From Aliivibrio finisterrensis_A (GTDB taxonomy: Bacteria > Pseudomonadota > Gammaproteobacteria > Enterobacterales > Vibrionaceae): a DNA stretch of 64,000 bases. The translations under genes and the position numbers were made by a program. This document shows positions 26,616 through 33,922 of the stretch, piece by piece. The stretch is from NCBI RefSeq assembly GCF_004167675.1, contig NZ_SEZQ01000005.1. One strand, given 5' to 3'. The first letter of the stretch is position 1, and every line of letters begins with the position of its first letter. The notes beneath the pieces were generated by a model. That model did no database searches. It had not been told where the DNA came from and saw only the letters and a list, made by a program, of their open reading frames with translations.

Positions 26616-26629
26616 TAGCTTAGTCAAAC

Positions 26630-26655
26630 CTGTGTGTATAAACAGTATTATTATA
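26630..26655 (-). promoter_or_regulatory. LexA (SOS) box over the promoter of the sce7726-family gene
   Basis: CTGT-GTGTATAA-ACAG (26630-26645) fits the LexA consensus CTGTN8ACAG of gammaproteobacteria. A perfect -10 TATAAT on the minus strand lies at 26650-26655, with a poor -35 (TTCTTA, 26673-26678) 17 bp further. The predicted start site (about 26643) is inside the LexA box, so bound LexA should block initiation. The recA gene in this window has the same CTGTN8ACAG architecture. Confidence 0.7.
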
Positions 26656-26966
26656 TATCAATTGCCTAATGGTAAGAAGTTAATACCTCTTTATACATCG
26701 ATATCTACAAGATTTGAGCAAAAAGTAAACTGTTTGACATTTTTACCCTATTGGATTCCTCTGTATACGCATGTTAGCTTCCAATGATATAATACCTACT
26801 TCACCCGCTTTTATTCCATCTGATTGTATTTTCGAAACTTTTACGTACTTGTCGTTATTCATGAGTTGCTAATATTCAATATCCCTAGAGCTAACTCAGC
26901 TGTGTGTTCACACAGCATTATCAATATAGCTAATCAGAAGGTTAGCCTCAAACCCAATGATGCTAT
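26656..26966. other. Non-coding gap with an 8-bp perfect hairpin
   Basis: No convincing ORF. GCTGTGTG-TT-CACACAGC (26899-26916) is a perfect 8-bp stem with a 2-nt loop, 50 bp after the stop of the 165-aa gene (minus strand). It lacks a T tract, so it is a poor intrinsic terminator and could be an operator or recombination structure. The remainder is AT-rich spacer between the recombination module and the cargo. Confidence 0.5.
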
Positions 26967-27464
26967 TCACTTTCTATAATGTTCATATTCCGCGACACTA
27001 TCAGTTAGTTGCTGCTGAAGCTCATAAATCCGAAACATTAGCGATTTATTTAATGTTTCCAACTGATCATTAATAATAATAACTTCATCTCTTTCTTTAC
27101 GATACGTATCCTTGAGTTCAATTTGAAGCCTTAAATCCTCTTTTATCAACTCAATTTCATCTATGTTGTCTAAATCTGTAGCTTGTACCGATGACTCTGA
27201 ATCATCTAGTATCCCGTTATATCTTTCGATTGCAGGATTTGCCACCTTATCAACAAACTTTTTAAATTTATGAATATAGCTACGCCCTAAACCCGCTTCA
27301 TTGTTGATTTTATTAAGGGTTAAACGCCCCTTCACCTTAGTCCGTAGAGGTTTGCCATCTATGCTCGTCAGTCGATCTAGCGCTTTGTGTAGCTTATCTT
27401 CAGCAGAAAGAGTTTTCTCCTCTTGCACTAGTTTTTTTAGTGCATCTTGTTGATTCGATACCAT
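26967..27464 (-). CDS. Island recombination-associated coiled-coil protein (possible Srap equivalent)
   Basis: A 165-aa protein with a basic N-terminal half containing a helix-turn-helix-like stretch (TLNKINNEAGLGRSYIHKF, about 49-67) and a long C-terminal coiled coil (about 105-160). It is last in the run intA-tfp-intB-68aa-this gene, 2 bp after the 68-aa gene. The layout resembles auxiliary proteins of Tn554-type and strand-biased circularizing elements that follow the recombinase genes. Assignment as the Srap equivalent is by position only. Confidence 0.6.
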   Translation of the reverse strand: MVSNQQDALKKLVQEEKTLSAEDKLHKALDRLTSIDGKPLRTKVKGRLTLNKINNEAGLGRSYIHKFKKFVDKVANPAIERYNGILDDSESSVQATDLDNIDEIELIKEDLRLQIELKDTYRKERDEVIIINDQLETLNKSLMFRIYELQQQLTDSVAEYEHYRK

Positions 27465-27466
27465 TA

Positions 27467-27673
27467 CTAGCTCTCCATCACAATCGAACGCTTGTATTCT
27501 TCTATCTGTTGCTCAAAACTCGCGACTAAAGGCTCAGGTACTCGCATAACCTTTGTTTTGATTCCCAAAGGTTTACGACCAGCACCAGTGCGTTTTCCGC
27601 CATGTCCTTGCTTCCAGTTAAACTCATCGAGAAAAGACATTTGCTCTTCTGTATTTTTTTTATTCTTTGCCAT
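27467..27673 (-). CDS. Small basic protein with GKRTGAGRKP motif
   Basis: A 68-aa protein carrying the motif HGGKRTGAGRKPLGIKTKVM followed by RVPEPLV. This motif is common in small, probably DNA-binding proteins near integrases and plasmid genes. The C-terminal half is amphipathic and could dimerise like a ribbon-helix-helix protein. It lies 63 bp after the third recombinase and 2 bp before the 165-aa gene, so it belongs to the recombination operon. Confidence 0.7.
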   Translation of the reverse strand: MAKNKKNTEEQMSFLDEFNWKQGHGGKRTGAGRKPLGIKTKVMRVPEPLVASFEQQIEEYKRSIVMES

Positions 27674-27736
27674 TAACTTGACCTTTATAATTTACATTGA
27701 TTACTGTTACGCAATTCAAGAGCTACCTCTTTGAAA

Positions 27737-29749
27737 TTATGTAACAATATTCAAAGTGATATTATCATTAAATGGAGTATAAGGAATTTTATGAGCTTTA
27801 AGTGTCAACTCTTCAACTTGAATCTTCTGTTTTAAGCCACTCAAAATTGAACTTTTTAACGAGTCTCCATCGTTGAGACTACTGAACTTCGCAATCAAAC
27901 GTTCTCGTTGCCTAGCAACCATTTTGGCACCTCTATCAGTAACAATTTTATGCTCACACTCTTTAATTTCAGCTCGAAAAGGCTGCGTGCCACATACACG
28001 ATCACAAGAACCATTCGTGCAATATGCTCCGCTGGGAAGTTGCATAATGTGAAAGTTGCCACGCCGAATGTTCTCTTCAATTTCTTCACGAGTCATAATG
28101 ATCCCCTCTCCTGCTTGCAGCCTCCTCACGCGCTCTTTCATTATTTCTTCGCCTTTAACTCCACTTAATTGTTCACTTTTGTTATAGATCTCATCATAAA
28201 TATCAATACCCAAATCAATCCCAGACTCTTTCAATTCATCTAAAAGATCCTCATCCATCAAAAGATCGTTCATTTGCGCAAGAATTGCATTATTAGCATA
28301 GTAATCAGACATATTGATATTTTGATGTTTGAACTGAAATTTAATACCAGAAGCAGAACCAAAACCATAGCGAACAAAAAAAACTGCAAAAGTTCGTCTA
28401 AAATCATGAGAACTCAAACCATCATATGTCCCGCCTACTTTTAATTCGCCCTCTCTTGTTGGGTTTAATAAGTTAAATTCATCTACGTCTTCCAAGGTTG
28501 CTTTATATCCGACGTTTTTAATTAACTTTTTAAGTACATTATGCGGTTCAAGGATATAATTATTGCCACTTTGCCTACCTGCTTTGGGCACCAAAAACGC
28601 AGATTTTAACTGCTTTCTCATATGCTGAATCAGCTCCGCAGATTCACCTTGTGCCTCTTTTTTATCAACAGTCTCAGAGTAAAACACACGAGTGGACTCC
28701 ATCATGTCATAAGCTAATTCTAGTGCTGCTTTTGCGACGTTATGTGATTGCCAACTAACAATTTTAGGTATTCCATCATGCCCTTTGCTTGTTTCACCAC
28801 GAAGCACCGTCACTGGTCTACCATTAACAATGATCTCTTCAGCACTGCTTTTAGTAAAACTCATAGCCTCGCCAATCCTAACGCCAGAAAACCCTTGAAC
28901 AATAGCTATACAACTAGACAATATGTCAATCAAACCGCTAGCTCTTAAGTCCACTTTAAAATCAGGAATATTATGATCAATTGTCTTCATGGCATTTTTT
29001 ATTCTGCTTGCTATTGCTGACTGTGCCATGTTTAACTCTCCAAGACGCTTACGCTTGGGAGTAATTACAACTTCTCCTAATTCAACCCTTTTCTTAAGAT
29101 CATAGGCTTCACTCATTACTCTTGAAATCTCATGTCGATAAGGATGGTATTTTTCAATCACCAACAAAGCATGATTTATTATTTTTGTGTATAACCTATG
29201 CGAAATTGCTACATGTTGCCGTGCCATTTTACATGACGCACATTTCCTTAACGCCATTGCATCTACGTATAACTTTATCTCTCCAATAGCTGTAAGCTTA
29301 TTTAATGAAGAAATAATCTGACCAACAGCGCCCTGAGCATAATTTTTATTTTTAAGATCTCGTAAGAATGCTTTCCAACACCTAAGGTTATCTAAATCGC
29401 TCCAGGTTGTGCTTCCTAAACATTCAGAAACTCGCTGTAAAGCTGCTTTCATAGTAGTCATTTGATTTACAGACAAGGGCAATGTGTTATGTTTTTTTGA
29501 ATGATGATAAAACTTATACAATGCATCCTGTATACCCCTCACATACTCAGCTTTAACTGAAAAAAAACTTAACGTTAAAGCATATCTCACGCCAACCACA
29601 TGAGAAGTAGAAAAGTCCCATTCATCTACGTGGTAGGGCTTATCTTTTGAATCAAGGAGTTCTAATCCCTCAACTAAGAATGCACTCTTGGACTTGTAAA
29701 CAGGAAGAATTGAAACAACTTTGTTATATTCTTTTTGGATGTGGCTCAT
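27737..29749 (-). CDS. Tyrosine recombinase, third of trio (IntB-like)
   Basis: A 670-aa phage-integrase-family protein with a complete catalytic set: Arg291 (SGVRIGEAMSF), Lys322 (TSKGHDGIPK), His448-x2-Arg451 (HDFRRTF), His475 (KHQN) and nucleophile Tyr483 or Tyr484 (MSDYYA). The C-terminal tail (560-670) has a Cys cluster (CTNGSC..VCG), possibly a metal site. It starts 2 bp after the stop of the middle gene. Size and order fit intB of strand-biased circularizing integrative elements, recalled from memory. Confidence 0.85.
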   Translation of the reverse strand: MSHIQKEYNKVVSILPVYKSKSAFLVEGLELLDSKDKPYHVDEWDFSTSHVVGVRYALTLSFFSVKAEYVRGIQDALYKFYHHSKKHNTLPLSVNQMTTMKAALQRVSECLGSTTWSDLDNLRCWKAFLRDLKNKNYAQGAVGQIISSLNKLTAIGEIKLYVDAMALRKCASCKMARQHVAISHRLYTKIINHALLVIEKYHPYRHEISRVMSEAYDLKKRVELGEVVITPKRKRLGELNMAQSAIASRIKNAMKTIDHNIPDFKVDLRASGLIDILSSCIAIVQGFSGVRIGEAMSFTKSSAEEIIVNGRPVTVLRGETSKGHDGIPKIVSWQSHNVAKAALELAYDMMESTRVFYSETVDKKEAQGESAELIQHMRKQLKSAFLVPKAGRQSGNNYILEPHNVLKKLIKNVGYKATLEDVDEFNLLNPTREGELKVGGTYDGLSSHDFRRTFAVFFVRYGFGSASGIKFQFKHQNINMSDYYANNAILAQMNDLLMDEDLLDELKESGIDLGIDIYDEIYNKSEQLSGVKGEEIMKERVRRLQAGEGIIMTREEIEENIRRGNFHIMQLPSGAYCTNGSCDRVCGTQPFRAEIKECEHKIVTDRGAKMVARQRERLIAKFSSLNDGDSLKSSILSGLKQKIQVEELTLKAHKIPYTPFNDNITLNIVT

Positions 29750-29751
29750 TG

Positions 29752-31596
29752 TTAAAATGCCTCCATTAAGTCAAGCAAACTATACCCATCACTATAAAGT
29801 GGATGAGGAGCTTCGTTATGTTTTTCTTTAGCCTCAGTATAATTTTTAAACGACACTTCTTTAAATCGTTTTAAAATAGACTCGATTGTATTGCATAACT
29901 TGTGGAACTTTTCTGTTGGTAGACTGTTAATTGCTGGGTAGTCTTTCATTTCTTGTAGCGTATCGTTGAAAGACAGCATCAACCAAATGTCTTCAACTTC
30001 CGAAACTAATCTATGATGCTCACATTCAAAACAAGACAGAAAATCAGTACAAATAAGTTCATCTGATTGCTCAACACCAAGCTTTTCCATGTTTTTCTTA
30101 ATTGTACTAGCAACTCCCTGAGAAGCATCTTTGCAACGAGTACCTAATGGCGTTTGTTTGTCATTTACTCTTTCTTGTGTACGCAACTTTTTGTAATCAT
30201 AATCATTAAGCACATCAGTGTGGTTAAATTTAGCTTTGTTTGCTGCCTCATAGATGTTCGTGCTATTTTTAGAGGCATCATATAGAGCCTCTATTGATGC
30301 TGCGATGCTATTTCGATGATCGCTTTCGTTGCCGTCTGAATAACTAACGCTAATTGTTTCAACCGAATTATTCGCTGACATTGCGACTAACCAAATATCT
30401 TGAGTCACTTTCATTAATGCATCGATCTTAGTCTGCCTAAGTATTGAGGGAGTCACGTGCGCAAGCCCCAATTTTTTCGTTAACCGATTGATCCTGACTT
30501 GCGGAGCCGTATTGCCAGTTTCAACACATCCTTTAATTTCATTGGCTTCCGTAAAGTATGGAAACAACCAGTCTGTCCCCGAATCTTTCTGAAGTTCTAT
30601 CGAAATTACTAACCATTGATGGAAAAATTCCTGAGTTTTTTTATGAAAGCCAAGTGATGTATCAAAATCGAGATATTTAGCTCGTGCTTTCGTCATATCA
30701 AAATACACTCTGCCATTTGATTTATTTGTGAACCTAATATCACTAAAACGAAGACTTAAAAGAGGCGTAGTATTTTGACCAGTAAAACAAAAAGCTAGCA
30801 TGGCTGACAAACAACTAAAATGATTAAGCGCCCCTACTCCATTTGTTACAGCAGTCTTAAAACTATTTTTATGGGACACTTTACTTCTACCGTACCATTG
30901 TTCTCTTTCTGCTGTTTGATTAAACCAATCTTCATGCCACAATGGATGAATTAGAGGTTTAACTCCTTCAATATGGTACTTTCTAAACTGACTAAATGCG
31001 TAAATATAACGTCGTACTAAAGGCTTAAACTCACCATCTACATCTATCCCCTTATGTGAATCGGTATCTTTTCGAATTCCCTTTATTGAGGGTAATTCCT
31101 TTGCTTCATTAACTCGATTATGCACCTTAAGGAAAAAACTCAACATTTTTTTTGCAGAAACCCATGTAGCTAACTTTTGCTCCCCTCTGTTACATTTACC
31201 TTGATGGTAATGCATGAATGCATTATATAATTCAGGATGAAAATAATCGTTATTAATAGGTCCTTTCCCTATATTATCCATCCAGCGAATATAACCTTTC
31301 AACTGACGAAAATGCCCAGCTTTTGTTTCATTGAAATCTTTTTTTAGATGTCGGTATATATTGCGAACAAATTTCTCTCTCTCAGGAATAAAAATATAAT
31401 CAACACCAGATTTCTTCCCATTACCTTGACTCGAATAATCGGGGACAAATTGATACATAAGTTGATCAATATGGGATGTAACTCCATTACATTTCAACTT
31501 CAAGTTACATATGTGAATTGGTTCAACTATAGCTACAGGTTGAGCATAAAAATCGTCATCTATGAATACTGGTTTTGATACTTTTCTATGACTCAT
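29752..31596 (-). CDS. Degenerate tyrosine-recombinase-fold protein, middle of trio (Tfp-like)
   Basis: A 614-aa protein that aligns with integrase motifs but lacks key residues. The box I position reads TGQN (Asn275 for Arg), the HxxR motif reads SILR (Ser384 for His, Arg387 kept), and the following His is Asn410, while Tyr419 remains. It should therefore not catalyse strand exchange alone and probably has a structural or accessory role. It overlaps intA by 4 bp (ATGA). Near residue 538 a Cys cluster (CTDFLSCFECEHH) suggests a zinc site. The active-dead-active order matches intA-tfp-intB. Confidence 0.8.
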   Translation of the reverse strand: MSHRKVSKPVFIDDDFYAQPVAIVEPIHICNLKLKCNGVTSHIDQLMYQFVPDYSSQGNGKKSGVDYIFIPEREKFVRNIYRHLKKDFNETKAGHFRQLKGYIRWMDNIGKGPINNDYFHPELYNAFMHYHQGKCNRGEQKLATWVSAKKMLSFFLKVHNRVNEAKELPSIKGIRKDTDSHKGIDVDGEFKPLVRRYIYAFSQFRKYHIEGVKPLIHPLWHEDWFNQTAEREQWYGRSKVSHKNSFKTAVTNGVGALNHFSCLSAMLAFCFTGQNTTPLLSLRFSDIRFTNKSNGRVYFDMTKARAKYLDFDTSLGFHKKTQEFFHQWLVISIELQKDSGTDWLFPYFTEANEIKGCVETGNTAPQVRINRLTKKLGLAHVTPSILRQTKIDALMKVTQDIWLVAMSANNSVETISVSYSDGNESDHRNSIAASIEALYDASKNSTNIYEAANKAKFNHTDVLNDYDYKKLRTQERVNDKQTPLGTRCKDASQGVASTIKKNMEKLGVEQSDELICTDFLSCFECEHHRLVSEVEDIWLMLSFNDTLQEMKDYPAINSLPTEKFHKLCNTIESILKRFKEVSFKNYTEAKEKHNEAPHPLYSDGYSLLDLMEAF

Positions 31597-33266
31597 ATTT
31601 TTTCCGTAGCCCCATAAGATTGTTCACTTTCAGTAAATTCTTCAGAATCATCATCTTCATCAAAAACGCCTAGATAATCTAATACATCCTCCCAAATCTC
31701 ATCACCTGTTGGTTGATCTTGAGCTATTTTCAAATACAGTAAAGTAGTAGATAAATCTTCATGTCCAAGAAGTGCAGAAACTCTCTTTAATGCCTCATCT
31801 GCATCCATGTTTTTTAACAAAGCTCGGAAGGTAGATACAGCGAAGGTAGAACGTAAGTTATGAACTACAGCATCAACATTACTAGGCAAATTCATACTTG
31901 CAGTTTTTTTTATTTCGTTCCATCGTGTGTTAATTTCTTCTAGCTTCTTAAAAAAAGGAATCCCCGAGTTACTAATGAAAAGATATTGCTTATTTTCATC
32001 AACACCATCAGTGCCATTAAAATAAGCGTCCTCCCCTGATTCTCTTAACAGCCTACAGCGCTCTTTAAATTTCTCTAGGCGTTTTTTGTATCTTGATGAA
32101 TGACTATAATCGTAAAGTTCGAGCATTAATGACGCGGGAATAATTGTACGACGCGACTTATTTTTATATCCCCCAGTAGGGTCTTTTGTGAAAGAGCCAT
32201 ACAAGTCGCCAACACCAAACCTTAATACCTTTTTATTCATATCAGGACGAATAATCTGTCCTAAATGTAAACTTGAACCTTCCTCTTTTCGAAGACCTGT
32301 ATATCGTAAAAGACGAAACAGTAAACAATACTCTTCAGGCAGCCTAACTAACTTCTCTTTTCGATTAACATTTTTAATTACTTGTTTGGTAATAAGTAAT
32401 ATTTTCTTAATCTCTTTCCACTCACTATTTGTAAGCGGCTTTAGGTCTCGCCTTGCACTAGGTAGTTTACCTCCATCATTTTTCATCGACTTGGGAAAAT
32501 TCAATTTCATATCAGTAGTCTGTACTGCTATGGTTCTTTGGGCTTGCATATTAGTGCCACCGCTTTCAACAGAAATCAGTATTGTTTGGTAGTCGAATGG
32601 TGGATACTTAAATTTGACTCCTTGCCTTATTCGATGTGTATAAAAGGCAACTACTGAACGAACATATGACATTGCAGTTGTTTTAGCTAATCCAATACCA
32701 TTTATAGCAGCCTTTTCTACTGCGTCTCTGTACATCATCGTAGCACGTTGGTTCTTTCTTATCCCAAACTCATCCCAGGCAGGTCGAGGAGGATCAATAA
32801 TGGGATCATAATCTTCGTGATTATACTTTTTATCCCACTTATCTTGGGTATCCAAAATAAATCTGAAGTAATGAACTAAAGCTTTAGAGGTTTGTTGAGC
32901 TTCTTCTTTACCATCAACTATATGCCTTGTAAGGATATATTCATTTACAGGATCAAGTGGTTCATAAGAAATTAAACGTCCTTTAATGAAAATCTTATTA
33001 CCATGCTCATCTAACACCTCTTTCCCACTATCATCTACCAGTGTCAACTTCTCGTAACCAACTAGATTTAAGAAAATAACCTTCTTAATATGAGTATGAT
33101 TATCTTTGTTTCGTGAGTATTCACATTGAAGCTCACCATTTTCATCTACAGACACTAGTGGGGTTCTATAAGTGAAGTGTTTTAATGTTTTTGTTTTGAT
33201 GTCATAGATAATATCAATCATTTCAGTATCGCCAACTTGTTCCAACCCACCAACGATATCACACAT
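31593..33266 (-). CDS. Tyrosine recombinase, first of trio (IntA-like)
   Basis: A 557-aa integrase with a full catalytic set: Arg326 (YTGLRKEE), Lys361/Lys368 region (TKDPTGGYKNK), His469-x2-Arg472 (HNLRSTF), His502 (LLGHEDL) and Tyr511 (TTLLYLK). The acidic C-terminal tail is rich in Asp and Glu. It is the promoter-proximal gene of the five-gene recombination operon and lies closest to the gshA-side end of the island, as integrases usually do. Its stop overlaps the start of the next gene by 4 bp. Confidence 0.87.
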   Translation of the reverse strand: MCDIVGGLEQVGDTEMIDIIYDIKTKTLKHFTYRTPLVSVDENGELQCEYSRNKDNHTHIKKVIFLNLVGYEKLTLVDDSGKEVLDEHGNKIFIKGRLISYEPLDPVNEYILTRHIVDGKEEAQQTSKALVHYFRFILDTQDKWDKKYNHEDYDPIIDPPRPAWDEFGIRKNQRATMMYRDAVEKAAINGIGLAKTTAMSYVRSVVAFYTHRIRQGVKFKYPPFDYQTILISVESGGTNMQAQRTIAVQTTDMKLNFPKSMKNDGGKLPSARRDLKPLTNSEWKEIKKILLITKQVIKNVNRKEKLVRLPEEYCLLFRLLRYTGLRKEEGSSLHLGQIIRPDMNKKVLRFGVGDLYGSFTKDPTGGYKNKSRRTIIPASLMLELYDYSHSSRYKKRLEKFKERCRLLRESGEDAYFNGTDGVDENKQYLFISNSGIPFFKKLEEINTRWNEIKKTASMNLPSNVDAVVHNLRSTFAVSTFRALLKNMDADEALKRVSALLGHEDLSTTLLYLKIAQDQPTGDEIWEDVLDYLGVFDEDDDSEEFTESEQSYGATEKI

Positions 33267-33289
33267 TCACACCGTAATAATATGTATGG

Positions 33290-33312
33290 GTATCATTTTT
33301 TAATTCTGATAC
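33290..33312. promoter_or_regulatory. Inverted repeat upstream of intA (possible operator)
   Basis: GTATCA-N11-TGATAC, 24 bp before the intA ATG, overlapping the likely promoter (minus-strand TATTAT near 33275). It may bind a regulator or a recombinase arm domain. Confidence 0.4.
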
Positions 33313-33313
33313 A

Positions 33314-33336
33314 AAAAAACTCACAATATAGTGAGC
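33314..33336 (-). terminator. Short hairpin with T tract upstream of intA
   Basis: Minus strand GCTCAC-TATATT-GTGAGT followed by seven T. It would stop transcripts coming from the gshA-lipoprotein side before they enter intA. It is either the native terminator of that operon or part of the island end. Confidence 0.55.
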
Positions 33337-33344
33337 TGCATCCG

Positions 33345-33370
33345 AATCTCACCTTTCACTCGATAAGAAT
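33345..33370. repeat. Candidate right attachment-site repeat of the island
   Basis: AATCTCACCTTTCAC ... AAGAAT is the direct-repeat partner of 23452-23480. It lies between the intA promoter region and the stop of the lipoprotein gene, 20 bp from that stop. No tRNA gene is involved. Confidence 0.4.
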
Positions 33371-33389
33371 CGTAGGGTTGTAATTTAAA

Positions 33390-33857
33390 CTAAAAATCGT
33401 AGAGGTATTCATGATAAGCAAGATATTGGTTATACGGGTCCCACTTTGAGATCCCTAATTGTTTTTGCGTACCATCAGTATACCAACCTATAAACATAAT
33501 GGCGTCATCAAAGCTACTGCGAGATCCTCCACCGGTTGCTTCTTCATACTCTCCCCATACTGGGTCTTGAGCTTGTGCATAACCATAAGCTGAACTTGGA
33601 CGACTCCATGGGATAAACCCTAGCAATTGAGTTCTTGGTGGCCTTACCGTTGCTCTGAAGCTACTTTCTTGCTTCATAATAGCCATGGCTACATTTATTG
33701 GGGTTCCATATTCTTCAGTCATGTCTTTGGCGTCATCATACCAACCACTTTTCTCTCGAAAAATATCACATAAGTTGTCTTGTTTTGTTGGGGGAGCGGT
33801 CGCACATCCCGTTAATACTGAAAAAGTAACAGCAACAATGACTAATTTGTAATTCAT
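33390..33857 (-). CDS. Putative lipoprotein with SLT-like fold (transglycosylase-like)
   Basis: A 155-aa precursor from the ATG of MNYKLVIV (an in-frame TTG 12 bp upstream is less likely). The signal peptide has lipobox L-T-G-C. The mature part contains MKQESSFRA and SAYGYAQAQD, reminiscent of the Glu-containing and GxxQ motifs of lytic transglycosylases, so it may act on or bind peptidoglycan. It follows gshA on the same strand and is conserved in this position in vibrios as I recall. It is the last native gene before the island. Confidence 0.75.
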   Translation of the reverse strand: MNYKLVIVAVTFSVLTGCATAPPTKQDNLCDIFREKSGWYDDAKDMTEEYGTPINVAMAIMKQESSFRATVRPPRTQLLGFIPWSRPSSAYGYAQAQDPVWGEYEEATGGGSRSSFDDAIMFIGWYTDGTQKQLGISKWDPYNQYLAYHEYLYDF

Positions 33858-33867
33858 AAATTCACTC

Positions 33868-33903
33868 AAAAAAAAGCACCGCTATCCATAGAATAACAGT
33901 GCT
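33868..33903 (-). terminator. Terminator of gshA
   Basis: Minus strand AGCACTGTTAT-TCTATGG-ATAGCGGTGCT (11-bp stem with two wobble pairs) followed by eight T. It lies between gshA and the lipoprotein gene; the latter may depend on read-through or its own promoter. Confidence 0.75.
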
Positions 33904-33922
33904 ATAAGTTTCTTATTAATAA

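Noticed and set aside
32188..32592. 134-codon plus-strand ORF
   Set aside because: It is antisense within intA, has no ribosome site and its composition mirrors the opposite frame.
27737..33266. Classical recombinase-in-trio (RIT) element
   Set aside because: RIT recombinases are shorter and, as I recall, all appear catalytically competent; here the middle protein lacks the box I Arg and two His and the proteins are 557-670 aa, fitting SE-type elements better.
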